The position numbers and the translations under genes are program-made. Shown here in pieces: positions 44,162 through 53,073 of a DNA stretch of 64,000 bases. The DNA is from Novosphingobium sp. (lineage in GTDB: Bacteria > Pseudomonadota > Alphaproteobacteria > Sphingomonadales > Sphingomonadaceae), in the NCBI GenBank assembly GCA_017745295.1, contig JAGHZR010000010.1, forward strand, positions 1-64,000, read 5' to 3'. A model generated the notes under the pieces. It had not been told where the DNA came from, did no database searches, and worked only from the letters and a program-made list of their open reading frames with translations. How positions within the stretch are numbered: position 1 is the stretch's first letter; every line of letters starts with the position of its first letter.

Positions 44162-45219
44162 CGGAAAATAAGGCCATGCGCGGTTCGGCGATCTTCCTCG
44201 CGCAGTTCATGGGCGACGCCGCGCCGTTCGACACGCTGGACAATGCCGCGCGCTGGATGGCCGAAGCCGGTTACAAGGGCATCCAGGTGCCCAGTAACGA
44301 CCCTCGCTGCATGGACCTCGCGCTGGCGGCGGAAAGCCAGGACTATTGCGACGAACTGGCCGGGCGCTGCCGCGAGGCGGGGGTCGAGATCACCGAACTG
44401 TCCACCCATCTTCAGGGCCAGCTGGTCGCGGTTCACCCTGCCTACGACGCCGCCTTCGACAATTTCGCGCCGCCCGAACTGCGCGGCAAGCCCGCCGAGC
44501 GGCAGGCCTGGGCCGTCGATCAAATGAAGCTCGCCGCCAGGGCCAGTCGGCGCCTGGGGCTGTCTGCCCATGCGACCTTTTCCGGCGCTCTGGCCTGGCC
44601 CTTCGTCTACCCCTGGCCGCAGCGCCCGGCGGGTCTCGTGGCGGAAGCCTTCACGGAACTCGGACGCCGATGGCGGCCCATTCTCGATGCCTTCGAGGAT
44701 GAGGGCATCGACCTTTGCTACGAACTCCATCCGGGCGAGGACCTGCACGACGGCTTGACCTTCGAGCGGTTCCTCGATGCCGTCGGCGGCCATGCGCGGG
44801 CCAATATCCTCTACGACCCCAGCCATTTCGTGTTGCAGGCGATGGACTATCTCCAGTTCATCGACATCTATCACGACCGCATCAAGATGTTCCACGTCAA
44901 GGATGCGGAGTTCAATCCCACCGGGCGGGCGGGCGTCTACGGCGGCTATGCCGACTGGGTCGATCGCCCCGGCCGCTTCCGTTCGCTGGGTGACGGCCAG
45001 GTAGACTTCACCGGCATCTTCTCGCGCCTGACCCAGTACGGATACGCAGGCTGGGCCGTGCTGGAATGGGAATGCTGCCTGAAGCATCCCGAGGACGGCG
45101 CCCGCGAAGGCGCGCCCTTCATCGAGGCGCACATGATCCGCCGTCCGGAACGGGCGTTCGACGACTTCGCGGGCGGCGGCGATCCCGCCGACAACCGCCG
45201 CTGGTTGGGGCTATCCTGA
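44158..45219 (+). CDS. sugar phosphate isomerase/epimerase family (cytoplasmic)
   Basis: A 353-aa TIM-barrel protein of the AP-endonuclease-2 fold (xylose isomerase-like). Metal-binding pattern visible: CYELHPGEDLHD near residue 187 (Glu), ILYDPSHFVLQAMDY near 216 (Asp and His), MFHVKDAEF near 243 (His) and AVLEWECCLKH near 301 (Glu). No signal peptide, unlike the two other TIM-barrel enzymes of the cluster. It overlaps the cytochrome c gene by 4 nt. Could isomerise, epimerise or beta-eliminate a keto sugar. Confidence 0.83.
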   Translation: MTENKAMRGSAIFLAQFMGDAAPFDTLDNAARWMAEAGYKGIQVPSNDPRCMDLALAAESQDYCDELAGRCREAGVEITELSTHLQGQLVAVHPAYDAAFDNFAPPELRGKPAERQAWAVDQMKLAARASRRLGLSAHATFSGALAWPFVYPWPQRPAGLVAEAFTELGRRWRPILDAFEDEGIDLCYELHPGEDLHDGLTFERFLDAVGGHARANILYDPSHFVLQAMDYLQFIDIYHDRIKMFHVKDAEFNPTGRAGVYGGYADWVDRPGRFRSLGDGQVDFTGIFSRLTQYGYAGWAVLEWECCLKHPEDGAREGAPFIEAHMIRRPERAFDDFAGGGDPADNRRWLGLS

Positions 45220-45296
45220 CGCTAGGCCAACAGACGCAAGACTGACACGACCCCGACAACAGATAATACGCGGGGCAAACGGGTAGAGGATCGGGC

Positions 45297-46601
45297 ATGA
45301 CGGGCGTAAACCGGCAAAGACTGTTCTGGCTGAGCGTGCTGGCGCTCTTCACCGCGTCGATGAGCGCAGCGCTGCGCGCCGCCGTGGCGAGCAGCCTCAA
45401 GGCGGAATGGATCGATCCCGTCGCGCCGATCGCGGCGGGGGAAATGATCGGGGCGGCGCTGGGATCGGCGTTCCTCGGCTTTTCGATCACCGTCTTCGTC
45501 GTCAGCGCGGTGCTGGACCGGATCGGCATCCGCCGCGTCCTGATCGGATGCGGCATAGCCTTCCTGATCGGCACGACGCTGATCGTCGGCGCGGGCCTCT
45601 TCGCCAAGGGCATGGCCGTCTACCATCTGGTCTGGCTGGGCATGTTGCTGAGCGGCATCGGCTGGGGCTTCGCCGAAGCCTCGATCAATCCGCTGACCGC
45701 GCGGCTCTATCCCGAAGACACCACGCATCGTCTGAACGTGCTCCACGCCTGGTATCCCGGCGGGCTGATCGTCGGCGGGCTAGCCGGGGTGTTCCTGGCG
45801 CCGCTGCTGCCCTGGCAGGCGATCATGGCGCTGGTCTATCTCCCCGCCGTCTTCGTCATCCTGATCGGCGCGACGACCCGCTTCCCCGAGCCTCCCGCCG
45901 CCGCCGGCAGCCGGGCGATGAAGGACATGATGCTGGAAGTGGTGCGCCGCCCCAGTTTCTTCGTGTGGTTCGGCGCGATGTTCCTGACCGCCTCCTCGGA
46001 GCTGGCACCGGGCCAATGGATCGACGTCGCGCTCAGCAACCGCGTCGGCATGCGCGGCATCCTGCTGCTGGTCTACGTCAGCGCGCTGATGTTCGTGTTC
46101 CGCCACTTCGCCGGACGGATCGCCGGTCGCCTGTCCAATCCGGGCCTGCTCTGGGTTTCGAGCCTGCTCGCCGCGATCGGCCTGTTCCTGCTGTCGCAGG
46201 CGCAGTCGCCGGTTTCCGCGATCCTCGCCTCGACCGTCTGGGGCCTCGGCGTCTGCGCCATGTGGCCGACGATGCTGGCCTCGGTCGCCGAACGCTATCC
46301 GCGCGGTGACTCCTGGGCGCTGGGGCTGGTCGGATCGGCAGGCGCGCTGGCAAGCTTCTTCGTCCTGCCGCGCCTCGGCGAAATGTTCGACCAAGCGAAA
46401 GTCGAGATCGCGGGCGGACCGGAAGCCTTCACCCGCTTGAGCGGCGCCGCGCTGCGCGCGGTGGAAGATGCCGCCGCCTCGCAGTCCTTCGCGCGGCTGA
46501 CGTTCGTGCCGCTCACCCTGCTCGTGGTGTTCGGCGCCGTCTGGCTGGCCGAACGGCGCTCCAGTCACCCGAGCGCTTCCGTCGCCGAGGGTGCGGCATG
46601 A
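45297..46601 (+). CDS. MFS transporter (probable sugar permease)
   Basis: A 434-aa major facilitator with twelve membrane segments. Between helices 2 and 3 is the loop VVSAVLDRIGIRRVLIGCGI, a form of the MFS signature (D..G.R), and after helix 5 LNVLHAWYPGGLIVGGLAGV. The gene is followed by a Tat-exported TIM-barrel gene overlapping by 4 nt. Within this cluster it would import the sugar or keto sugar released in the periplasm; the substrate is inferred. The 77-nt gap upstream shows no clear operator. Confidence 0.83.
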   Translation: MTGVNRQRLFWLSVLALFTASMSAALRAAVASSLKAEWIDPVAPIAAGEMIGAALGSAFLGFSITVFVVSAVLDRIGIRRVLIGCGIAFLIGTTLIVGAGLFAKGMAVYHLVWLGMLLSGIGWGFAEASINPLTARLYPEDTTHRLNVLHAWYPGGLIVGGLAGVFLAPLLPWQAIMALVYLPAVFVILIGATTRFPEPPAAAGSRAMKDMMLEVVRRPSFFVWFGAMFLTASSELAPGQWIDVALSNRVGMRGILLLVYVSALMFVFRHFAGRIAGRLSNPGLLWVSSLLAAIGLFLLSQAQSPVSAILASTVWGLGVCAMWPTMLASVAERYPRGDSWALGLVGSAGALASFFVLPRLGEMFDQAKVEIAGGPEAFTRLSGAALRAVEDAAASQSFARLTFVPLTLLVVFGAVWLAERRSSHPSASVAEGAA

Positions 46602-47521
46602 GCCTGACCCGTCGCGGCGTGATCGCCACCGGCCTTGCCGCAACCGCTGCAGCCGCTGCCCCCGCTCTCTCGGCGGCGACCGGCAAGGGCGGCTCGAACG
46701 CCGCGCATTTCTCGCTCGGCTATGCCCCGCACGAGGGCAGCTTCGCCAGCCGGGGCGGCCTGCTCGAACAGATCGCCTTCGCCGCCGACCAGGGCTTCCG
46801 CGCCTGGGAGGACAACGACGCGCGCAAGCGGCCGGTCGAAGAACAGCAAGCCATGGCCCGCGCCCTGTCGCAGCGCGGCATGACCATGGGAGTCTTCGTT
46901 GCCAGCATCCCGAAATGGTCGGACTTCCGGCCCCTGCTCGGCGGCAACGACGACAGCGAGCGGGAGGCTTTCCTGGCCGATATCCGCACCTCGATCGAGG
47001 TCGCGAAGCGGCTCAATGCCAAGCATATGACGGTTGTGACCGGCTTCATGGACCGCAAGGTGCCCGAAGCGATCCAGACCGGGCGGATCATCGACTGCAT
47101 GCGCCGCGCCGGAGACATCGTCGCGCCGCACGGATTGACGCTGGTGATGGAGCCGCTCAACACCCGGACCAACCACCCCGGCGTGTTCATGCAGTCGATC
47201 GCGCAGGGCTATGCCGTCGCGCGCGGGGCCAACAGCCCCGGCGTCAAGGTTCTGGCCGACCTCTATCACGAGCAGATCCAGTCCGGAAACCTGATCCCGA
47301 CGCTCGACGCCTGCTGGGCGGAAGTCGGTTATATCCAGTTCGGCGACAATCCCGGCCGCAAGGAACCGGGCACCGGCGAAATCAACTACGCCAATATCGT
47401 GCGCTGGCTGCGCGCCAAGGGCTATGCCGGCGTGATCGGCATGGAACACGGCAATTCGCTGGCCGGGCGCGAGGGCGAAGAGCGGCTCATCGCCGCCTAT
47501 CGGGCCATCGACAAAACATAA
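46598..47521 (+). CDS. Tat-exported hydroxypyruvate isomerase-like TIM-barrel protein
   Basis: A 307-aa enzyme with a twin-arginine signal (LTRRGVIATGLAATAAAAAP) cut near ALSA, then a TIM barrel of the Hyi/sugar isomerase class. Metal ligands are suggested by LVMEPLNTRTNHPG near residue 184 (Glu), VLADLYHEQ near 221 (Asp, His), YIQFGDNPGRKEPGTGEINY near 246 and IGMEHGNS near 288 (Glu). Export through Tat implies folding with its metal in the cytoplasm and action in the periplasm. It starts inside the permease gene's stop. Likely acts on a 3-keto glycoside or its product. Confidence 0.8.
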   Translation: MSLTRRGVIATGLAATAAAAAPALSAATGKGGSNAAHFSLGYAPHEGSFASRGGLLEQIAFAADQGFRAWEDNDARKRPVEEQQAMARALSQRGMTMGVFVASIPKWSDFRPLLGGNDDSEREAFLADIRTSIEVAKRLNAKHMTVVTGFMDRKVPEAIQTGRIIDCMRRAGDIVAPHGLTLVMEPLNTRTNHPGVFMQSIAQGYAVARGANSPGVKVLADLYHEQIQSGNLIPTLDACWAEVGYIQFGDNPGRKEPGTGEINYANIVRWLRAKGYAGVIGMEHGNSLAGREGEERLIAAYRAIDKT

Positions 47522-47538
47522 GCAAGGGGAGCGAGAGG

Positions 47539-48378
47539 ATGAAGATCATCCCGATCGGCGTATTGCTGGCCGTCACTATCGGCGCCTGCTCATTGGTCGA
47601 AGCGCAGGACAAGCCGGGGTTCAAGGACACGCCGATACTGCCCGGCGGCCCATGGCATGTCCATGATCCGGACCGACCGGCGCCCAAGGTCATCACGCCC
47701 GCAGCCGCGCCCGGCGGCGCGCCGTCCGATGCGGTCATGCTGTTTTCCGGCGCCTCGCTCGACGCCTGGCGCGGCGAGCGCGGCCCCTGGACGGTCGAGA
47801 ACGGTGTCATGACGGTGCCCTCCCGCGCGAAGAGCGGCGGCGAGAACAACCTGATCTCGAAGCAGGAGTTCGGCGACGTCCAGTTGCACCTCGAATTCCG
47901 CTCGCCCAGCCCGCCGCAGAAGCATTCGCAGGACCGGGGCAACAGCGGCATCTGGTTCATGCAGCGCTACGAAGTCCAGATCCTCGACGGTTACGGCAAC
48001 CCGACTTACGCCGACGGCACCGTGGGCGCGGTCTATGCCTGGAAGCCGCCGCTGGTGAACCCCTCCCGCCCGCCGGGCGAGTGGCAGAGCTACGACATCG
48101 TCTTCGAGCGTCCGCGCTTCGATGCAAGCGGCGCCCTGCTCCGCCCGGCCTATGTCACGGTGCTGCTGAACGGCGTGCTGGTGCAGAACCATCAGGCGAT
48201 GCTGGGCACGACCGCCTGGCGCAAGGTCGCGCAGTATTCGGCGCACGCAGACAAGGCGCCGATCCAGTTGCAGGACCATGATTCCCCGGTTTCCTTCCGC
48301 AACATCTGGGTCCGGCCCCTTCCGGAAGAGGCCCCAAAAGAAGCCAGCGCCCAGGACCTGAAAGGGGTACAACGATAA
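47539..48378 (+). CDS. DUF1080, 3-keto-disaccharide hydrolase family
   Basis: A 279-aa secreted protein. The N-terminal segment MKIIPIGVLLAVTIGACSLV could be a lipoprotein signal with Cys17 as anchor, or an ordinary signal peptide. The rest is a PF06439 domain, a concanavalin-like beta sandwich: DAVMLFSGASLDAWRGERGP (residues 66-85), FGDVQLHLEFRSPSP, GNSGIWFMQRYEVQILDGYG near 136 and a C-terminal ISFRNIWVRP-like strand (VSFRNIWVRPLP). Members of this family hydrolyse glycosides after oxidation at C3. 17 nt after the TIM-barrel gene and 1-nt overlap with the next. Confidence 0.87.
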   Translation: MKIIPIGVLLAVTIGACSLVEAQDKPGFKDTPILPGGPWHVHDPDRPAPKVITPAAAPGGAPSDAVMLFSGASLDAWRGERGPWTVENGVMTVPSRAKSGGENNLISKQEFGDVQLHLEFRSPSPPQKHSQDRGNSGIWFMQRYEVQILDGYGNPTYADGTVGAVYAWKPPLVNPSRPPGEWQSYDIVFERPRFDASGALLRPAYVTVLLNGVLVQNHQAMLGTTAWRKVAQYSAHADKAPIQLQDHDSPVSFRNIWVRPLPEEAPKEASAQDLKGVQR

Positions 48379-48935
48379 TGGATCGCAGAAACGCGCTCGG
48401 CGGCATGCTCGCCCTGTTCGGCGCCCAGGTTTTCGCCCCGCTCGCCCGCGCGGCGGGTCTTGCCGCCCCTCCGGTAATCGATCAGGGCGTGCCGCGCCTG
48501 CAGGTCTTCACGCCGGACCAGCGGGCGCTGATGACCGTCCTTTGCGAACGGGTCATCCCCACCACCGATACCCCCGGCGCCATCGCCGCGGGCGTTCCCG
48601 CCTATGTCGAGAAACTGCTGGCCGACTGGGCCCTGGCGGAAGACCGCCGGCCGATCCTGTCGGGCCTCGCGGAAATCGATTCCCGCAGCTGGCAGGACTA
48701 CAAGGTCCCCGCCGTCCAGGCCAAGCCGGAGCAGCAGGACGCCCTGCTGACCCTGGCGATGAACGACCAGATTCCCGATGGCGAGGAGTTCTTCAAGGCG
48801 TTCCGGCAGATGGTGATCGTCGGCTACTACACCTCCGAGATCGGCATGACGCAGGAGCGCGAGTACCTGCCCGTCCCCGGCGAATACAACGGCGCCTTCC
48901 CCTATTCTCAGGTCAACAAGGTCTATTCGGCATGA
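48378..48935 (+). CDS. gluconate 2-dehydrogenase subunit 3 family (hitchhiker subunit)
   Basis: A 185-aa protein with a Tat signal (MDRRNALGGMLALFGAQVFA). The family pairs with FAD-dependent GMC dehydrogenases and carries them through Tat, as the catalytic partner lacks its own signal. Features: FTPDQRALMTVLCERVIPTT near residue 44, GAIAAGVPAYVEKLLADWAL near 67 and MVIVGYYTSEIGMTQ near 145. It starts one base into the upstream stop (TAATG) and ends overlapping the next ATG. The matching dehydrogenase is encoded at 49803. Confidence 0.88.
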   Translation: MDRRNALGGMLALFGAQVFAPLARAAGLAAPPVIDQGVPRLQVFTPDQRALMTVLCERVIPTTDTPGAIAAGVPAYVEKLLADWALAEDRRPILSGLAEIDSRSWQDYKVPAVQAKPEQQDALLTLAMNDQIPDGEEFFKAFRQMVIVGYYTSEIGMTQEREYLPVPGEYNGAFPYSQVNKVYSA

Positions 48936-49777
48936 TCCTCAATCGTCGTTCCATGATGCTGGGCGCCGGCGGTGCCGCCGTGCTCGCGGCCCAGCCCCTC
49001 GTTGCGGGTCTCGCCCGCGCCGCGCAGCTTCGCAGCATCGGCCTGCAACTCTACACGGTGCGCGAACTCTTCGCCGCCGACCCGGTCGCCACGCTCGAAA
49101 AGGTGGCGAAGATCGGCTACCGCGAGGTCGAATATGGCGGCGGCGGCTACGATACCATGGACCATGCGCTGCTGCGCAAGACCATGGACCGGCTCGGCCT
49201 GAAGGCGCCTTCCATCCATGTCGGCTACGATGCCCTGCTGGACACGTTCGATGCCAGCGTCGCCATGGCCAAGACGCTGGGCGCGGACACGATCGTCCTG
49301 CCGTACATGGTCGACAAGTACCGCAATGCGGAAGCCTGGGACGCCGCGCTGGTCAATATCAACCGCTTCGGCGAGCAGTTGAAGGCAGTCGGCCTCGGTT
49401 TTGCCTACCACAACCACGACTTCGAATTCACCGTGAAGCCGGACGGCGTCAGCCTGTTCGACCGTCTGGTGAAGGCCTGCAACCCGGCGCTGGTGAAGAT
49501 CGAACTCGATCTCTACTGGGCGATCCATGCGGGTCAGGACCCGCAGGCGCTGATCCGCAGCCTCGCGGGCCGCATCTACGCCTATCACGTCAAGGACATG
49601 CGGCCCGACCGCAGCATGACCTCGGTGGGCCTCGGCACGATCGACTTCGCCAGCATCTTCAAGCTCAACGGGCTTGCCGGGGCGCAGCACTTCTACGTCG
49701 AGAACGACCAGTCGCCCGCGCCCTATCTGCCGGACATCACCAAGAGCTTCCAGACGCTCAAGGCGCTCAAGTTCTGA
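48932..49777 (+). CDS. Tat-exported sugar phosphate isomerase/epimerase family
   Basis: A 281-aa TIM-barrel protein with a twin-arginine signal (MILNRRSMMLGAGGAAVLAA) cut near ARA. The barrel starts IGLQLYTVRELFAADPVATL; metal ligands are suggested by FAYHNHDFEF near residue 158 (His-Asn-His), KIELDLYWAIHAG near 189 (Glu, Asp), YAYHVKDMRPD near 215 (His) and FYVENDQSP near 251 (Glu). Overlaps the subunit-3 gene by 4 nt and precedes the GMC dehydrogenase by 25 nt. Related barrels open 3-keto glycosides by elimination; that use here is inference. Confidence 0.83.
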   Translation: MILNRRSMMLGAGGAAVLAAQPLVAGLARAAQLRSIGLQLYTVRELFAADPVATLEKVAKIGYREVEYGGGGYDTMDHALLRKTMDRLGLKAPSIHVGYDALLDTFDASVAMAKTLGADTIVLPYMVDKYRNAEAWDAALVNINRFGEQLKAVGLGFAYHNHDFEFTVKPDGVSLFDRLVKACNPALVKIELDLYWAIHAGQDPQALIRSLAGRIYAYHVKDMRPDRSMTSVGLGTIDFASIFKLNGLAGAQHFYVENDQSPAPYLPDITKSFQTLKALKF

Positions 49778-49802
49778 TTTTCCGATCAGGGAGAGGATCA
49801 CG

Positions 49803-51485
49803 ATGGCTACTACGGACAGGTTCGATGCGATCGTCATCGGCTCGGGCATCAGCGGCGGCTGGGCCGCCAAGGAATTGACCGAAAAGGGTCTGCGCGTGCT
49901 GATGCTCGACCGCGGCCACATGGTCGAGCACGTCGACGACTATACTTACGACGGCAAGCCCGCCTACGAAGTGCCCGCGCGCAACATCATGCCCGATACG
50001 CTGCGCGACAGCGACTACTTCATCGCCCAGCACGGCTATGTCGCGCCCAGCAACCAGGCCTTCTACAACAACGACCGGCTGAATCCCTACGACTACGGCG
50101 AAGGCAGCAAGTTCTACTGGATCCGCCCGGCTGCCGTCGGCGGCAAGTCGCTGATCTGGGGCCGGTGGAGCTTCCGCTGGAGCGCCGCCGATTTCGAGGC
50201 GAACAAGCGCGACGGCATTGGCGGCGAATGGCCGATCGGCTATGACGACCTCGCGCCCTGGTACAGCTATGTCGAGAAATACATCGGCGTATCGGGATCG
50301 CGCGAGCACCTCGACTATCTGCCGGACAGCGAATTCCAGCCGCCGATGCCGATGAACATCGCCGAAAAATGGATGAAGCAGCGGCTGGAATCGGCCTTCC
50401 CCGGCCGCAAGATGATCAACGCGCGCCTGTCCAACATGACCGAGGACAAGCCCGAGCAGAACCGATCGAAGTGCCAGCTGCGCAACCAGTGCGGCAACGG
50501 TTGTTCGTTCGGCGCCTATTTCTCGACGCAGGCGGTCACGCTGCCCGCCGCCCGTGCGACCGGGCGCCTGACGCTGCGCAGCGATGCGGTGGTCACCAAT
50601 CTCGAATACGATCCGGCCACGAAGAAAGTCACCGGCGTCCGCTTCATCGATGCCAAGACCGGGCAGGCGGAAGTGGTGCGCGCGAAAGTCGTCTTCCTGA
50701 ACGCTTCGACGCTCGGCTCTGTACAGATCCTCATGAACTCGCGCGCCGAGGGCAGCGAGCGGAGCCATTTCGACACGAGTGGGACCTTGGGCCGCTATGT
50801 GATGGACCATATCTTCCGCGTCGGCGTGAAGGGCGACATTCCCGGCATGGAGGAATTCATCGAATATGGCCGCCGCCCCGGCGCCATCTACGTGCCGCGC
50901 TTCCGCAACAACGGCAGGGACGAGGATCTCGGCTTCCGGCGCGGCTACGGCTATCAGGGCGGGGCCTATCGCGAACCGTCCAAGCCGGTCGGCTTCGGCG
51001 CTGCGATGAAGGAAGGCATGCGCCGCTACAGCGGCTGGAAATTCCAGATGGGCGCCTTCGGCGAATGCCTGCCCTATGAGGACAACCGCGTCTCGCTGAA
51101 CCCGAACAAGGCGGATCGCTTCGGCCTGCCGCTGATGCGCTTCGACGTCACTTTCCGCGACAACGAAATGCGCATGATGGCCGATGCCCGCGAGCAGGGC
51201 GAAAAGATGCTGCGCGCAGCGGGCCTCAAGAATGTCGAGAGCAACGTCAAGGAGCATGTGCCGGGCGATGCCATCCACGAGATGGGCGGCGCGCGCATGG
51301 GCGATGATCCGCGCGCCTCGGTGCTCAACAAGTGGAGCCAGGCGCACGACGCCTCCAACCTCTTCGTCACCGACGGGGCGCAGATGGCGTCGATCTCCTG
51401 CGTCAATCCCTCGCTGACCTTCATGGCCCTGACCGCGCGGGCAGTGGATCACGCGGTGAAGGGCCTGAAGGCGGGCACGATCTGA
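49803..51485 (+). CDS. GMC oxidoreductase, probable glycoside 3-dehydrogenase catalytic subunit
   Basis: A 560-aa FAD enzyme. FAD-binding GSGISGGWAAKELTEKG begins at residue 13; the C-terminus has the GMC signature FVTDGAQMASISCVNPSLTF (residues 520-539) with HEMGGARMGDDP before it, giving the catalytic His and Asn. Cys224-x5-Cys230-x3-Cys234 (CQLRNQCGNGC) has the spacing of the 3Fe-4S ligands of the FAD-dependent glucose dehydrogenase complex. No signal peptide, so it should leave through Tat with the subunit-3 partner (48378) and pass electrons to cytochrome c. Oxidation at C3 of a glucoside is inferred from the neighbouring DUF1080 and epimerase genes. Confidence 0.88.
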   Translation: MATTDRFDAIVIGSGISGGWAAKELTEKGLRVLMLDRGHMVEHVDDYTYDGKPAYEVPARNIMPDTLRDSDYFIAQHGYVAPSNQAFYNNDRLNPYDYGEGSKFYWIRPAAVGGKSLIWGRWSFRWSAADFEANKRDGIGGEWPIGYDDLAPWYSYVEKYIGVSGSREHLDYLPDSEFQPPMPMNIAEKWMKQRLESAFPGRKMINARLSNMTEDKPEQNRSKCQLRNQCGNGCSFGAYFSTQAVTLPAARATGRLTLRSDAVVTNLEYDPATKKVTGVRFIDAKTGQAEVVRAKVVFLNASTLGSVQILMNSRAEGSERSHFDTSGTLGRYVMDHIFRVGVKGDIPGMEEFIEYGRRPGAIYVPRFRNNGRDEDLGFRRGYGYQGGAYREPSKPVGFGAAMKEGMRRYSGWKFQMGAFGECLPYEDNRVSLNPNKADRFGLPLMRFDVTFRDNEMRMMADAREQGEKMLRAAGLKNVESNVKEHVPGDAIHEMGGARMGDDPRASVLNKWSQAHDASNLFVTDGAQMASISCVNPSLTFMALTARAVDHAVKGLKAGTI

Positions 51486-51497
51486 CACGGGCCGCAC

Positions 51498-51534
51498 GCG
51501 GGTTTTCAGCGCTGTGAAGGCGCTGGAAACCCGC
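51498..51534. terminator. strong hairpin after the GMC oxidoreductase gene
   Basis: A 15-bp stem with one G-U pair, GCGGGTTTTCAGCGC (51498-51512) with GCGCTGGAAACCCGC (51520-51534), loop TGTGAAG. It starts 12 nt after the dehydrogenase stop and precedes the LacI gene. No T-run follows, so it may slow rather than stop transcription or protect the mRNA end. Confidence 0.65.
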
Positions 51535-51562
51535 TATCGGAGCATATGGAAATACGATCCTG

Positions 51563-52600
51563 ATGGCGAGGCGCAACGAAAACGGCGTGACGATCCGCGC
51601 GGTCGCGCAGCGCGCAGGCGTGTCCGCCATGACCGTGTCCAACGTCATCAACGGCGCCGGACGCGCCAGCGCGGCGACGGTGGCCACGGTCCGGGCGGCG
51701 ATCGCGGAACTGGGCTATATTCCCAATCTGGCCGCGCGGCGGCTCGCCAAATCCCGCGCAACCACCGTGGGCCTGCTCTACAGCGACCGGCGCACGCCTT
51801 TCCTCGATGCCGTGCTGGTAGGCGCCCTGCGCGCGACCAACGCCCACGGCCTACAACTGATCCTGCGCGACGGCGGCGGCGTAAGCCGGATAGCCGCCGA
51901 ACGCATGGCGCAGGACCTCGTGCGCTCCGGCGCCGATGCACTGCTGCTGATCCCGCCCTTTGCCGAACAGCTCAGCGGATCGGCCATCGTGCCCGAACTG
52001 GGCGTTCCGCTCGCCGCGATCGCCACCGGCACGGCGATGTCCGACATGACCACCGTCCGGATCGACAACCGTGCCGCCATGCTGTCGCTTACCGGCGAGG
52101 TCATTGCCGGGGGGCACCGGCGCATCGCCTATGTCGCCGGTCCCGATCAGTACAGCGTCGTCGCGGCGCGGCTCGACGGTTTTCTCGCGGCGCTGCACGA
52201 TGCCGGTCTCTCCGAAGAACCGGACCTGATCGAGCGGCACGGTGAATTCGACTACGCCTCGGGCCAAGCTGCGGCGCGCAGGCTGCTGTCCCTGCCCGAC
52301 CGACCCACCGCGATCATCTGCAGCAGCGACGACCTCGCCGCCGGTGTCGTCGCCGAGGCCAACCGCCTGGGCCTGCAATTGCCTGCCGACCTCACGGTCA
52401 CGGGCTTCGACGACACCATCCTGGCCTCGCGCATCTGGCCGCCGCTGACGGTCGTGCGCCAGCCGGTCGAGGACATGGCCTTCCGCGCCGCCCAGTGCCT
52501 GATCGCCGCGCTCGGCAAGATGCAGACCGGGGTGAGCGACGAGATCTTCGATCACGCGATCATGATGCGCCAATCCATCGCACCGCGGCCCGCGCCATGA
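51563..52600 (+). CDS. LacI-family transcriptional regulator
   Basis: A 345-aa repressor-type regulator. The N-terminal helix-turn-helix has [20 protein letters not shown] (residues 9-28) and the hinge [14 protein letters not shown]; the ligand domain is a periplasmic-binding-protein fold with [20 protein letters not shown] and [20 protein letters not shown]. The ATG has only a weak ribosome-binding site. Placed downstream of the glycoside-oxidation genes, it should sense the sugar they handle; TTTACCGGTAAA at 43734 is a possible target. Confidence 0.88.
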   Translation: MARRNENGVTIRAVAQRAGVSAMTVSNVINGAGRASAATVATVRAAIAELGYIPNLAARRLAKSRATTVGLLYSDRRTPFLDAVLVGALRATNAHGLQLILRDGGGVSRIAAERMAQDLVRSGADALLLIPPFAEQLSGSAIVPELGVPLAAIATGTAMSDMTTVRIDNRAAMLSLTGEVIAGGHRRIAYVAGPDQYSVVAARLDGFLAALHDAGLSEEPDLIERHGEFDYASGQAAARRLLSLPDRPTAIICSSDDLAAGVVAEANRLGLQLPADLTVTGFDDTILASRIWPPLTVVRQPVEDMAFRAAQCLIAALGKMQTGVSDEIFDHAIMMRQSIAPRPAP

Positions 52601-52640
52601 TCCGTTACGCCCCCACCTTCAGCAAAAGGAAAGCTGCACC

Positions 52641-53051
52641 ATGGAAGCAAGCAGACGGGAACTGGCGGCCATGATCGCCCTGGGAAGCACCGGCATCGCC
52701 CTGTCCGCGACCGGAGCCGAGGCGGCGACCACGCGCCCCAGGCTGGTCCACCACGTCTTCTTCTGGCTCAAGCGGCCCGGCTTGCAGGAGGATCGCGACC
52801 GGCTGATTGCCGGTCTGCGCACCCTGCGGGGCATCCCCGTGATCCAAAACCTCGAGATCGGCATCCCGGCCAGCACCGAGGCGCGCGATGTCGTCGATGC
52901 CAGCTACGACGTGTCCGAACTGATGTTCTTCGACAGCGTGGAAGACCAGAAGTCGTATCAGGACCACCCGCTCCACCTGGCCTTCGTCAAGGCCTGCGAG
53001 CCGCTCTGGGCGAAAGTCGTGGTCTACGACATGGCCGTGGTCAGGGAATAA
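52641..53051 (+). CDS. Tat-exported Dabb (stress-responsive A/B barrel) protein
   Basis: A 136-aa protein with a twin-arginine-like signal ([20 protein letters not shown]) cut near AEA, then a Dabb ferredoxin-like domain: [19 protein letters not shown] (residues 35-53), [39 protein letters not shown] and [15 protein letters not shown]. Dabb proteins occur as small dimeric enzymes or accessory proteins; the common form is cytoplasmic, so the exported form fits a periplasmic pathway. 40 nt after the LacI gene, convergent with the SdhL gene. Confidence 0.82.
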   Translation: MEASRRELAAMIALGSTGIALSATGAEAATTRPRLVHHVFFWLKRPGLQEDRDRLIAGLRTLRGIPVIQNLEIGIPASTEARDVVDASYDVSELMFFDSVEDQKSYQDHPLHLAFVKACEPLWAKVVVYDMAVVRE

Positions 53052-53073
53052 CGACCTCTCAGACGAGGTCGTT
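53050..53073. terminator. hairpin between convergent genes
   Basis: A perfect 9-bp stem, AACGACCTC (53050-53058) with GAGGTCGTT (53065-53073), loop TCAGAC. It covers the last codons of the SdhL gene and the stop of the Dabb gene. No T-run on either side, so its strength is uncertain. Confidence 0.55.
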
